A DNA stretch of 64,000 nucleotides from Nephrocerus scutellatus. Its lineage: Eukaryota > Arthropoda > Insecta > Diptera > Pipunculidae. A program made the translations under genes and the position numbers. Location: positions 92,354,249 to 92,418,248 of the forward strand of contig OX352762.1 of NCBI GenBank assembly GCA_947095585.1. The letters run 5' to 3'. Each line of letters begins with the position of its first letter. Position 1 is the first letter of the stretch. Below, piece by piece: positions 11,060 through 22,545 of this stretch. The notes under the pieces were generated by a model. It saw nothing but the letters and a program-made list of their open reading frames with translations, was not told the origin of the DNA and made no database searches.

Positions 11060-13400
11060 GTTATCAATGCGTAGATAATTAAATGCATGATGAGCATACG
11101 GTTTCTCGCAAGGTAGTGGCTAGCATCATAACCCGGGAAAAGGTTTCCTGGGCTTTAAGAAGTTTTCCGGCCTTTAAGTCTCCTGGCCTGGATGGCATAC
11201 AGTCGATTATGCTACATAAGTCACTGGAGCTGTCCTGGCTAATGAATGATTTTCAGAAGCTGTATCCTAATTAATTATGTCCCCTGAAGGTGGAGAAGAG
11301 CTCATACCCAAAGCAGGTAGAAGAGGCCATGATCAGCAAAGGATTTTAGGCCTCTCTCATCGTTCTTGCTAAAGGCTTTGGAGCGAATTCTAGATTTTCA
11401 TATCAGGCAACGATTTGAAGTCACACAAGCATCGGTATCTAAACACGCATATATCAAAGGCAGGTCCACGGAAACCGCCCTCCATGAGGTAGTGCGAACG
11501 ACTGAGCGCAAGATTAACTACAATCAGTTTATGCTAGCTACCTTTTAGACATAAAAGGGGCATTTAACAATGTTCATATTGTGGCCATTAAGGAAGCTCT
11601 GACCCATCAGAAGTGGATCATATCGCAATGGATCATATCCATGCACGGTAGCAGGATTACACATGGCATACAACCTTGGCAACTGTACCATTACCAAACG
11701 AGTCGACAGAGGCACTCTCTCTCATACTGTTGCTGATGGTAATTAACAAAATGCTACTAAAACGTTGCGTACGCAGATGACGTGGTGATACTCGTATCAG
11801 GCCAGTACCTTTTCGTGATCAGTGAAGTTATGGAAAGGGCCCTGAGTAAAGTCAGCTCCTGGACAACAAGCTGTGGCCTTGGAGCCAACCCAGGGAAGAC
11901 TGATATGGTATTGTTCATCACTAAATCTAAAATACTGGCATTTTTCCTTCCAAAACACAATAGGATAGCCTTACCCCCAGCGCCAAATATCTCGGAGTAA
12001 TCTTGGATAGGAAGCTTAGCTGAAAGGCTGACATAGGGAACAGAACTAAGAAAGCGTGCGTGGCCCTCTATGACAGCAGCAAAACCGTCGGCTGGAAATG
12101 GGGCCTTCAGCCAAAGATGACTCTCTGGCTGTACACAGCTGTTGTACGGCCAGTTCTTACCTATTGATCTCTGGTCTGGTGGCCAGTGATGAAGATGGAG
12201 TATAACGCCACCAAACTCAGCAGATTAAAGCGACCAGCAGCAGCAGCATCACAAGAGCCGAGGCCCTTAACACCATCTTGCACCTAGTACCTCATGCAGA
12301 ACGACTCATAGAATCTGGGTGGTTTGTTACTAACCATACGGATACTGTAATATACTGCAGACACGATTTGAAGTATCTGAAGGCATGATACCATCATCTA
12401 CTGACTACTGCATGCCTAAATTTAGCTTCAACTCGTCGTCGTCGAGTCGAGTTTCCTACGAGGGGAAACTGGAAGGATGGGGTAGTACGAGGCAATTTGA
12501 CGCAACAATATTTACTGCCGGATCCAAGATGAATGATGGAGTCGGTGCAGGTATCTTCTCGGATGATCTAAATCTGTTAATGTCGTACAAGCTACCTGAT
12601 TCAGCTAGCATCTTTCAGGCAGAGATCCTAGCAATTGGGGAGGCCTGCAGGGCACTAAGGCTCAGTAACGCACAAATCGGAAGGGTTGGCATATGCGTTG
12701 ATAGCCAATCTGCCTTAAGGGCGATTTATGCGAATTGGTCTCGATCAGTCAATTCCCAGACATCACCATAGTATGGGTTCCAGGGCACAGTAATACAGAG
12801 GGTAATGAGAGGGCAGACGAATTAGCTAAGATGGGCGTCGCTATGAATACTGGCTCTATGAAGAGGGTTAGCTGTTCAATAGGCTCAATCAAGGAGCAAA
12901 TTCTCTCCTTTTTTAATATTAAGACACATCTCAAGCAGTTGTCGAACTGCGCCATATCAAGATTGATGTGGCCATCATACAGCAAAGGGAAAACCACCGA
13001 GTTGTTATCTAGAACCCGGAAGGATATTGCCAGAGTTGTGGCTATCAGTACGGGCCACTGCTGCAAAAATGGGTATACCACACAACAACTTCTGCAGAAG
13101 TTGCAAAGATAAAAACGAGAAGAGACTCTTATACACTTTCTCTGCAATTGTCCGACCCTAGCAAGGCCAAGACACCGCATTTTAGGTAAACCATTTTTTC
13201 ACGACTTGAAAGAGCTCTAAGGCTATAGGATTATCGAGCTGATCTCGTTTCTGAATGCTACAGGCTGGATTTAAATAACTTAAATGTCCCTCGAGATTTG
13301 TGGCATCAAAATGGCGCACACCAGCGCTAATTGAGGACCTCGCAAGTACAACGGGGTCCACCACTCCACCGACCTACCTAATAATATGCTAATAAGATAA
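11060..13400 (+). mobile_element. LOA/I-like LINE with RNase H, degraded
   Basis: Frames in order: the RT fingers with SPGLDGIQSIMLHKSLELSW (11160-11235); SKHAYIKGRSTETALHEVV (about 11440-11490) and LDIKGAF; the YADDVVILVSGQ motif C (11770-11805); then a linker; then an RNase H domain (12480-12840) with AEILAIGEACRAL, CVDSQSAL and WVPGHSNTEGNERADELAK. Stops and frameshifts break every section, and the first RNase H catalytic aspartate is lost: FTAGSK replaces the usual TDGS. The 3' region continues to about 13400. Nearest clade by domain order is LOA/I/R1-like; the endonuclease is missing, so it is 5' truncated. Confidence 0.85.
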
Positions 13401-13774
13401 CGAAATGCAAGGAATGCCGAGAAAATTTTCGTTGCAGCCGCGAGTGTTTGACTATTCCACGTCGATCTAAGGAATTGAGCATCTCTGTGACCGGTTTTTT
13501 CAAATTTTTGCTTAGACTTGGGCTTATTGGGATTGCTTTGACCCCAGAACTGAAGCTGATCGACCATCAACTGTAATGTTACTTTAGTGATTGGGCCTTA
13601 AACATGTGCGGAAACGATCCCGATTAACATCGAAAATGATTCTCAGCTTTGTAGCTCATTTCTGGATCTGACGAAGTCGTTGATAAGAAAGAAAAATTGT
13701 CCCGTTGTTGCAAGTCAGAAACCCGAAGAAGCCATTCACAAAATACTATAAATAATAGTAAAAATATTTAGCAC
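13401..13774. other. Intron sequence without recognised features
   Basis: No domain, hairpin or repeat recognised between the LINE tail and the next SINE. Confidence 0.4.
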
Positions 13775-13981
13775 AAAAAACCTTTGTGGTCTAGGTCCTA
13801 TCTTCTCGCGACTATCCATGTTGTGCATTTTTATATTGTTACATACAAATCCAATGGACCTACAATTTAAAGCCTTATTCGAAAGACAAATTGGGAAGCC
13901 GACAAACTCTCCGACGTTTGTCAGACATTTTCGAGAGATAAAATCGAGAAAAAGCAGTACACCATTGAGCCACAGCACCCT
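13775..13981 (-). repeat. tRNA-derived SINE, deleted copy
   Basis: Keeps the CTAGGTCCTATCTTCTCGCG-type body and the GAGCCACAGCACCC A-box complement but has lost the B-box segment. Part of the same family as the copy at 10.6 kb. Confidence 0.65.
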
Positions 13982-15160
13982 ACTAAATATTTTTGGGATT
14001 AATTGGAAGAGGTTGACTTCCTAGGTAGTTTCAACACAAGCTGACCCCCTCGATTGAGTTATTGTCGAAGTCGAAATTCAGTGATATTGTTACCGTGACG
14101 TGTTCTTAGAATGCCGCCACAACTTATATCTGAATGTGACAACGGAACGAAGTGCCAAGATCAATGTGAACTCTTAACTTTTTGGTATGCTGTTCAGAAT
14201 TTAAAATTGGGAATATCACATGAACTGAAAGAAGATCAAAATTTGATCTTTGAATTATTAAAGTAATGTAGCACTATGTAGTCATGGGACAAAAAATGTG
14301 CGCAAGTTTTAAATGAAAAGGAAAAAAAAAGGATTCTTGTGATTCTAAAAAATTTATATCTACAAGATCTACCAGTGTTACTGTCAGGTTCTCATTATTC
14401 AAAAATTATGCTCAATCGGCTCTGATAGGTAGGACTTAAAAATTCCATTGTGATGGATAAAGAAGCTCCAGAGTTTAAAATTACCAAAATCTTCCCGAAA
14501 TCAGGACAGATGGATAGATTTAAAATCAGGCAGATGAAGACTAATGAATATTTTTTTGTAATGATGACACAAGAGAAGATGCTAATTTTCAGTTTTTTCT
14601 GCATGTTGGTATATGTCTAACAGACTTAATTTCATGACATCGTCATGGGCGTTATTATTATTTACCTTGGAAAATATATCAGATGCATTAAAATTGAAAT
14701 ATTCTCGGACAGTCAAGAAGCTCTTAAAGGAATGTGTGCGAGGCTGGTCTGGTGCTGTTTTGAGGCTTTGGCTGTTTTTTAAACGTTACAAAGTTTAATT
14801 AGTTTTGATGCTCGGTCACTAACCGAACGAATATGCAGACAGCAACCGCAGCTTAAAGCTATGTGGATGTTTTTAGGGGTAAAATAAACAACTATCACAA
14901 CTGTGTGGCTATAGATCTAATTTTTTGTATTTCGTTATAACCGTTTCGCAAGAAAATAATTTTCCTTTGAAATATATGACAAGCTCAAAGCTTTAATAAT
15001 ATTGGTCATCTGGGCTGTTCAACAATCATCGAGAAAGGCTTAGCCATTATGAGGGATGCAACCAACATTATCACTGCGTTTGGTTCAATTCAGTAAAAAA
15101 CGTTTACGCGCCATTCAGTTACTACTATACCATAAGTAGGTATCCATAAGTAGGTATATT
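13982..15160. other. Intron sequence without recognised features
   Basis: Unique-looking sequence. Open frames at 14395-14604 (minus) and 14613-14798 (plus) lack recognisable motifs. A short direct repeat CATAAGTAGGTAT occurs twice at about 15130-15157. Confidence 0.45.
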
Positions 15161-15305
15161 ACTGCTCAATAGAATGAGCAGGGACGAGCTCGCCCTAAGG
15201 ATGACGTTCTCGACAGATGACCGCACCCTCTGTTTGGGGTCAAGGGAGACGAAAATTTAAAATTAATAATAGTAATGTAAATAAAAACTGCTCAATAGAA
15301 TGAGC
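15161..15305 (+). mobile_element. Short retro-insertion with 19-bp target duplication
   Basis: ACTGCTCAATAGAATGAGC occurs at 15161-15179 and again, identical, at 15287-15305. Between them are 107 bases that begin GC-rich (AGGGACGAGCTCGCCC) and end in an A/T-rich tail (TAATAGTAATGTAAATAAAA). Long perfect target duplication plus an A-rich 3' end is the signature of a 5'-truncated LINE or SINE inserted by target-primed reverse transcription. The source family was not recognised. Confidence 0.75.
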
Positions 15306-15773
15306 GTTGAATATTCTTGTTTCAGCTTAAAGTTCCTAAACCGATTACAGCCACACTTGTACAGGCAGTCTAGAAAAAAAAATCATTTAGCAACGAGCAA
15401 AAAAAATATTTTTTTGGTAATGTAAGCTACGAAAATGTGTAAAATGCTTAAGTTGGAGATGTAATTAATTTTTAAATGCAAATAAAAAAATTAATTTTTG
15501 TGTAACTAAATAAATGCAGCTTTTTAGTGAAATTTATCACAAATAAATATTTGCCCGTTATTCACTTTAAATTTAATATCTTAAACAATTAACTCGAAAC
15601 AGATAAACATTCACTAAAAAGAAACTAACTCAATTAATATTTATCTAATGACAAAAAGTTCATTCTACTTCTAAGCTGTTATTTTTTTTAAACACTTTTA
15701 GGATCAAAATTGAAAAAAATCCGATTCATTCGTACAAACGCGAACTGAGATTGTAGATTTGTAGCACACTTAC
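15306..15773. other. Intron sequence without recognised features
   Basis: AT-rich stretch immediately downstream (KCNQ sense) of the candidate 48-nt exon. Confidence 0.5.
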
Positions 15774-15821
15774 ATTGCACTCGACGTTGATGCTATCTTC
15801 TCTGGAGGTTCCAATTTTGAA
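15774..15821 (-). CDS. KCNQ: Candidate KCNQ cassette exon (48 nt)
   Basis: Between the helix A exon and the exon at 8882-8698 lies a small sequence with AATCAG before 15821 and a consensus GTAAGT donor (15773-15768). It is exactly 48 nt, so it keeps the phase 2 frame, and it is open in that frame: with flanking bases it reads SSKLEPPEKIASTSSA then M, before RASSSFKHN. Its base composition is richer in GC than the surrounding intron. The composition (Ser/Pro/Lys/Glu) suits the disordered linker between helices A and B. This is a prediction from splice logic only; the branch and pyrimidine region is mediocre and constitutive skipping also gives an intact frame. Confidence 0.5.
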
Positions 15822-16995
15822 CTGATTTTTGAAAATGGAGGTTTTTTTTGGTTTTATATCGATCAAGATTTTTAAAGAATTTTATAAGGATTATTTTTTT
15901 TTGTTAAAAGAAAAATATTAAATTTTTTGTCGGTTTACAAAAAAAAAACAAAAACAATTGTTCGTTTAATTATTTATTTTGTTTTAGGTTTTAATTTGAT
16001 TTGTTGGACCATTGTAGTTTATTTTACGTGTAAAAAAATAATGTTATGTGATAGTTGTGCCAGCCGTTTTGGTATTGGTAAGCGTGCGCATTAATATATG
16101 TTGGTATTTTTGTTCAAAAATTGTTAATTAGTAAGTGTAATTCAGCAAATTAAGTACGACGAAAGAGAGAAAGAGAAAAAGAGAGATAGAATAGATAAAA
16201 AATAGATAAATCCATTTTGTTTTTTTTTAAACAATTTTGTTTGTAAATCAACTAAAAAAATGGATTTACAAATTACAAAAAAAAAATACAAAAATAATAA
16301 TTGGAAATTACTTTACCCTAAAAAGTGCTAATAATATAAATATACATGAACAATTTTTCTATCGTCCTGTTTCGTCTCTAATTTTACAAATGTTCAAATA
16401 AACAAAATTAAATATCTCTACTGATGTTGTTCGGATTTGCAAAAGCCTTTTTGGTTATTGCTTTAAATACAAATGGTGTTACTAGATATTAGTTTATCCA
16501 TTTGCATATCGAAAGAAAAAAAATTAAAACAATGAAACGGACAGCGTGCACATTATGCACCAAAGTGTTACCAATTTGACAAAAAGCTTTAATACGTGGA
16601 TGGGTAGAGGTGTAAAAAAGTTATTTATATAATACATGTTGCCAGGCAGACAGTGATATGTAAACATGGATAAAAAAGTTAATGGCAAACGCTAACATAA
16701 AAAAGTATATAAGTGTTTTTGTGTATTTTATCATAATACTCTTTTTAGAGGCGGAGTATGTTTTCAGATGTAGAAAAGAAAATGAGAGCGTGCATCACAA
16801 TGCACGTGATAGAAGTTAAACTTTTTTGGCAGCTTTTGTACATGCCTTAATTTATAATAAATTTGTATGTTTTGGATTCTTCGTTTCGTCATCTGTGCAA
16901 TACTTTCACGCATTAGTTCAACTGAAATTTATACGAACGTTCCAAAAATACTCTTTAAATGTATAGTCTTATGCTAACTAAAATACTAAAAACAA
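15822..16995. other. Intron sequence without recognised features
   Basis: Very AT-rich with long poly-A/T runs and a short purine-rich tract (AAGAGAGAAAGAGAAAAAG near 16160). No gene. Confidence 0.5.
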
Positions 16996-17230
16996 CCTAT
17001 AATCATGCTATTATCCTTTATATATATTCCTATAATCATCCAACGAACATCCTGTAATCAGTTTATAATCACTCCATTATCACGATATTATTATCCTATA
17101 ATCTTTCTATATTCATCCAATAATAATCATTTATTTATCATTCAATCATCTTATAATAAATCTATAATCAACTTTTAATTATCATCCTATAACCACAAAT
17201 AATTATACTATAATCATGATTTTATCCTCA
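16996..17230. repeat. Imperfect CCTATAATCAT minisatellite
   Basis: Irregular repetition of a CCTATAATCAT-like word, for example around 17030, 17095, 17150 and 17185. The same word makes a second array at 20340-20640. AT-rich and non-coding. Confidence 0.6.
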
Positions 17231-17398
17231 CGGCGAATTGAGATAAGCTTTCCGTGACAAGTTATTACTCTCGGAACGTTTGTCACCCATTCGCGAGAGG
17301 TGGGACACCGTGAAAAATACTTTTGGTGTTACTGGAATTCGAACCACGAACCTCCTGCTCAGTAGCCACACGCAATTCCACTGAGCCACGGCGCCCAT
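17231..17398 (-). repeat. tRNA-derived SINE, 3'-truncated copy
   Basis: Contains the tRNA-like head (GGCGCCGTGGCTCAGTGG on the minus strand) and the B-box, but the copy stops at the CGGCGAATTGAG block, losing the distal body and tail. It lies directly against the CCTATAATCAT array and 11 bases from the DD41D element. Confidence 0.75.
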
Positions 17399-17408
17399 GA
17401 CATATGTA

Positions 17409-18519
17409 TAGAGTGTCCCAATAAGCGGTTCACATTCGACACATCGTTTATTTTGGCTCTGGCAACACTAATGTCAATGTCACTAATTAATGTCAATGTC
17501 ACTAATGTCTTTGACAGAAACTCAGTATGTTAGCTGTATTTTAATTGCCGAAGAATAAGGAATTACAACAACAATTGCACTATCTTATTCCTTCTCTGGA
17601 AAAAGAAAACCTGCTGTTTTGCTGGTTTCGACAATCGAATTCCTCGGCAAATAAAATACGCCTATTATTTCTAGTTGACTAAATGAGTGGTTTAACGCTT
17701 CAGCAAAAGTGGGAAATGTTGGAAATTTACTTTCACAACAAAGACGTCAAAATTTGGTGAAAACACGGGACTCACACCCAACGGTATCAAGAAGATTGTG
17801 CATAAAGTGGGTTATATGGGCTACCTAGTCGACAATCCAACGCGTACCCGTGCTCTTCGTGTTCGTTCAGCCGAAAATATCGCCGTGGTGGCCGAAAATG
17901 TGCGCCAACGTCCGAGAAATTGATGAGGATTTTGCTCAATAATTCACCTTTTCGGACGAGGCGCATTTCCATCTCGGTGGGTTCGTAAACAAACAAAATT
18001 GTCGCATTTGGGGATCGGAAAATCCACAAGGATATGTGGAGAAGCCAATGCATCAATTGCATGTTACTGTTTGGTGCAGCTTGTGGCGTGGCGGCATTAT
18101 TGGGCCGTATTTATTCGAATATGGGGCCGGCGCGAACGGTACGGTCAACGGAATCAACTACCGCCACATGTTAACATCTTTTTTGTGGCCATATCTTGAA
18201 GATATTGGTTTGGACCACCTTTGGTTCCAGCAAGATGGTGCGCTATGCCTCACATCGGGCGTTAAAATAGCGGAAGTGCATCAAACATTCGATGGCCGCA
18301 TGATCAGTCAAAATGGTGACCTGAATTGGCCGGCAAGAAGCTGTGATTTGACGCCTTTGGATTATTATTTGTGGAGTGCCGTAAAGGAGAAGTATTATGC
18401 GGATCATCTCCACACAATTGAGCATTTGAAAGCCAATATTGACGTAACCATTGCCGAAATTGCCGTTTTTGTTTTATTAAATTTTTAAATCTGAACTTCT
18501 TATTTGGAAACCCTTTATA
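17409..18519 (+). mobile_element. DD41D mariner-like transposon
   Basis: About 1.1 kb with imperfect terminal inverted repeats: GAGTGTCCCAATAAGCGG at the left and, inverted, AAGGGTTTCCAAATAAGAAG at the right, next to TA. The transposase is broken: the N-terminal part is in pieces (for example LTLQQKWEMLEIYFHNKDVK near 17690-17755), with a deletion in the helix-turn-helix region around 17915, and SDEAHFHLGGF carries the first catalytic aspartate (about 17957). Confidence 0.8.
18036..18488 (+). pseudogene. DD41D transposase, C-terminal catalytic part
   Basis: Longest open piece of the transposase (150 codons; the methionine is internal, not a true start). It shows LHVTVWCSLWRGGIIGPYLF, then WFQQDGA with the second catalytic aspartate and CDLTPLDYYLWSAVKEKYY with the third. 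Counting between these two aspartates gives 41 residues, hence DD41D rather than the 34 of classical mariner. In QQDGALCLTSG the usual histidine after QQDGA is replaced. A cut-and-paste transposase by family, but the whole ORF is disrupted. Confidence 0.8.
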
Positions 18520-19010
18520 TTGCAAGACATCATGTGCTCGGAGTATGCTTTCTAGTTAGCAAAAGAACGAAACCTATGGCTATCGTCATTAAATCAATAA
18601 TTTGACGCATCCCTTTGCGTGCGGGGTAAGTTGAAGAACGTAAGCTTGGTAAACGTTCACGCATCTGCAGAATTTTTTAAATCAAACTCTGTACCTGCAC
18701 TCAGGATGATATAAAATAATACTTGGGTATATGAACGCTAAAAAGGTGGGGAGCCAGTACAGTATATGCCTAGGTTTAGCATAGGCTTGGAAATATTTCG
18801 GATAAAAGAATGAAAGAAAGTGTTGTGGTGGGTGGAGTTTAATTCACATACGAGCACTTACAAGCTGGAAAAGTGTGCTCACAAACCAACATTGATGTAC
18901 ATCTTGATTACTTCATAATAAGTATAAGGCAACTGTATATCACGTGTACAGCATCGGATCATGTGTACTTGTAATCTAGATAATCAGTGCGGTGAGAAAA
19001 ATTCGTGAGT
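18520..19010. other. Intron sequence without recognised features
   Basis: Follows the DD41D element; mixed composition, no domain or repeat recognised. Confidence 0.4.
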
Positions 19011-19016
19011 TTTTTT

Positions 19017-19082
19017 GGGGCGCCGGGAATCGAACCCGATGTCCTTCGAGTGGAGCCAATGGTTCTAACCACTGCAACCCCT
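19017..19082 (-). pseudogene. tRNA-like pseudogene with A-tail, or SINE head
   Basis: On the minus strand: GGGGTTGCAGTGGTTAGAAC (A-box-like) and GGGTTCGATTCCCG (B box and T-arm with a 4-bp stem), ending GGCGCCCC followed immediately by AAAAAAA. Only four acceptor-stem pairs form and the anticodon arm is poor. Different in sequence from the abundant SINE. Best read as a retroposed tRNA-like sequence. Confidence 0.5.
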
Positions 19083-19089
19083 ATACTAA

Positions 19090-20340
19090 TAGACAATAGC
19101 ATCAACCCAAATCAGATGAAATAACAAACGTACCGTGGGCGATTCGAGGCGACTCGGACCGCTATCTTGTTCGTAAAGTACTCCGACCGGTGATTGCATC
19201 ACCAAGAAAAACTACATTCGAACCAAATTCGAGGCAATACGGCTACCCTTCGAAGAGAACAGAAACAACTATGGGTGAGCGATAGGACTCGCCCTAAATT
19301 CAAAGAGAGTACATCCAGGGACTCAGATTCCAGTCGTAGAAAAGAAATGGACACTCATTAAAAATACTGTCATTAATACTGCTGACAATATCTTAGGCAG
19401 TAGACGTAAAGATTGAAAAAACTGGTTCGATGTAAGCTAACAACCGAACGTAAGAGTAATGCAACAATTTCATAGAACGCGGCAACTCAAAGAAGAATAT
19501 AATGAGCTCAGAAGATATGGAAAAATGGTTTGCCGGCGAAAGAAGTCAGCCTGGGAGTAGAATCTCGTCCGTGAACTTGAACAGTACTGAGAGCGAGCAT
19601 CACAGCAAGCGCGGAATTTCTATTAAATCGTCCGCGGTTTGCCGCAATTGCGTTGCACATGCCTCAAAAACAAAGATGGTAATCTGATCGACATTATTGG
19701 CCCATGCCATGCCATAGGCAAATCAACAACTTAGGCAGGCGATGTAAAAATTACCAAAGCTCCACAACTCACTACACCATCATAGGAGAATTCGGCATAC
19801 AAAATAAACTAACATATAGTGGGGTTGCACATATAACTAATAGCAAAACAAAATAAATGGTGATCACGTCTGCGAGCAGAAAATTGATCGTTCAATGGAG
19901 TGGAGTGGAGCACAAATTTTCAGTAGTGCAGACTTTTAACTATCTCGGCTGCAGCAGCCGATAACATGACATCCAATCTGCTAGTTTATAAGACAATGGT
20001 GCTTATCAAAAAGCATTCTGACCTCTTAACCAAATTCGAAATGATAGACTTATGGAGAAAAAAGAGTCTTACGAGCGTTACCGCGATGTGGACTTCATGA
20101 TGAGAATTAAGTTGGGTAGGCTCCGGTTGGCAGAACACCTGGATCGCATAAGCGAAGGGGAACCTACTCGGAAAGTGCTTTGATGTAGGGGCAACTCCAG
20201 CCTACACTTACAGGATGGCGTAGATCAGGGCGCCAGATATTAGGGATGCCAAACTGGATGACAGCGGCTCAAAATCGGAGCCAGCAGATATATTTTTACG
20301 GAAGATCAGGACCGGGCCTCTTGTAGAGCTTGTAGATAAT
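19090..20340 (+). mobile_element. RTE-clade LINE remnant
   Basis: Plus-strand, heavily decayed. Recognisable pieces: the region between endonuclease and RT (DSDRYLVRKVL-like, then EEYNELRRYGKMVCRR at about 19490-19540), HKFSVVQTFNYLGCSS (19910-19955), the YERYRDVDFMMRIKLGRLRL block (20065-20125) and the DRISEGEPTRKVL block (20140-20180). Ends in the CCTATAATCAT-type array. Confidence 0.7.
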
Positions 20341-20640
20341 GATGACAGTCTTCCTACCTTAATACTGTAATCAACCCAAGTCATCCTGTAATCATCCTTG
20401 GTCATCCTAAAATCATCCTAAACTCATCCTTTAATAATCTGTAATCATTCTATAATTCTTAAATCCAACTTGTTCTAAAATGATCCAATAATAATTATCG
20501 AAAAATCATCCTAAAATCCCAAAATAAAGCTATAATTATTCTATAGTATGAAGTCTATTTATAATCATCCTATAATTTTTCTATAATCGCTCTATAATTT
20601 TGCTATAAACTCCTATAATTATTTTATGGTCATCATAGGT
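20340..20640. repeat. Imperfect CCTATAATCAT minisatellite
   Basis: About 300 bases of loosely repeated (A)TCATCCTATAAT words directly after the RTE remnant. May have grown from the ATGATG-rich 3' tail of that element. Confidence 0.6.
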
Positions 20641-21719
20641 AAAACGTAATTGCAAAACGAGGCGATCCAAAACGTGTCAATTGAAAACATGGCATGGCGT
20701 TGAAAGGTTACTCTCAATGCGCCTGAAAAGGTTTAACTTCAAAAATTATTAAAAGCATAGAATATCGATTATTTAAAAGTCTTAAATGAAAGAAAACCAA
20801 ACCCTGGATAACAAGAAGTGAATGAAAAATTTATACATACAACACATTTCACCTTGTGATTACGTTAAGCTACAAATTAACGATAAACGATTACACATAC
20901 ATGAAACAAATGGAAGAAGTAGTTAACTTATTCGCTAAATTTGTTATATTATTAATTTTTGTTTTTCTATCGACATAAGACACAACTTTGCTGCAAAAAA
21001 ATTAAAAATTACAATACAAGTATCAACATTTTTGTGAAAATAGATTGTGCAAAAATAATAACAAAAGATAAGAGACATGGCTAACAATGGCTTAGCAGGA
21101 TTTTTTGGACCAACCTTTCGGTACCGGATGGATACCGCCGAGCCAGAAGGTATATCTTTTGGCCCCGAAAGCTTTAATAAATTTCGAACAAAAAGAACAA
21201 ACAACAACATGATTGATGTTTATATGGCAAACATTGTATAAAAAGTTTGTTAATATGCTTGTATGAACGTAAATAGAAATATTGTAAGATATGTATAACT
21301 ATAAAATTGTAAAGGTGTACGGCGAATGTATATAGGCTATATAGGTTCCTTTACTTTAAAAGAAATGTAATGCCTTACCTATATACGATTATATAGACAG
21401 ATAGATAGATAGATATTAAAATAGAGAGAGATAAAATTTAAAATATTGCACTATTTTTATTCAAAGTGGAGTGGATTTTTCGAGTTCAATGTGAAAATGT
21501 TTTGAATATCCTTAATCGTGATTTTAAATTAAAACAGCCTTTCGTCGTGTAAGTATTGTGAAGAATAAGATTTGCAGTTTGGTGAAATATTAGGATTTTT
21601 CAAATCTGGTGTATGATAATAGAGCTAACAAGAAATTTTAATAAAACGTAATAAATAATAATACATTTAATAACACATATTACTTCTATTAGACTTTAAT
21701 ATTAATAGCTAATTATAAC
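20641..21719. other. Intron sequence with a GATA microsatellite
   Basis: Includes (AGAT)n at about 21396-21415 and otherwise AT-rich DNA. The minus-strand frame at 20944-21210 has no recognisable domain. Confidence 0.5.
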
Positions 21720-22545
21720 AACCTCTATAGAATGCAGCATCCATTCAGAAAATGGCTAACGCAGACGATATTGACATCGTTGATAGAAGCCCAAGGGCTG
21801 TACAGGAAACTTTCATCCAGATCGAGCAGGTGGCCAGAAATCTAGGGCTGCACATAAATGAGATTAAAACAAAGTACATGGTGGCCAGGTCTGCGAGTAG
21901 AAGATCCAACATTGGTCCCGAAATTAAAATAGTGGAGCGCGAATTTGAAGTAGTGCAATCCCTAACTATCTTTGGTCAACTGTAGCAGCCGATAACAGCA
22001 TGGAAACAGATATACGCGCACGGTTGCTTTAATCCAAAAAAGCCTACTATAGTCTGTGAAGACTCTTCAAATCTAGGAACTTAACCATAACATCCAAGCT
22101 GCTGGTATGTAAGACAATGGTCATTCCAGTACTTACATATGGATCCGAGGCTTGGGTGCTTAGCAAAAATCATTCTGACCTTTTAGCCGCGTTCGAGAGA
22201 AAAGTCTTACGGAGAATTGTTGACCCCGTATGTGAGGAGGGACGATTCCGTAGACTCTATAATGATGTCGACGTCGTAAAAAGAATTAAGCTTGGTAGGC
22301 TCCGGTAGGCAGGACACATAGCTCTCATGAGCGAAGAGGATCCTGCTCGGAAAGTCCTTTGCGGTAGGATTTATAGAACACGAAAGCGAGAACGCTGGAA
22401 GATTGGCGTAGACCAGGACGCCCAGAGTTTAGATATGCCAAACTGAATGACATCGGTTCAAAATCGGGACCGGTGGAGATATTTTTTTGCGGGAGGCCAG
22501 GACCGGACTCCGGTTGTTGAGCCAAATATGATGATGATGGTGATC
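21720..22545 (+). mobile_element. RTE-clade LINE, 5'-truncated
   Basis: Starts within RT at NADDIDIVDRS (motif C with ADD), then VQETFIQIEQVARNLGLHIN and KTKYMVARSASRR; after stops, TYGSEAWVLSKNHSDLLAAF, FERKVLRRIVDPVCEEGRF and KVLCGRIYRTRKRERWKIGV. It is the best-preserved RTE 3' half in the window and allows the copies at 2.4, 6.5 and 19.1 kb to be assigned. Ends in GATGATGATGGTGAT near 22530-22545. Stops at 21984 and 22306, among others, make it dead. Confidence 0.85.
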
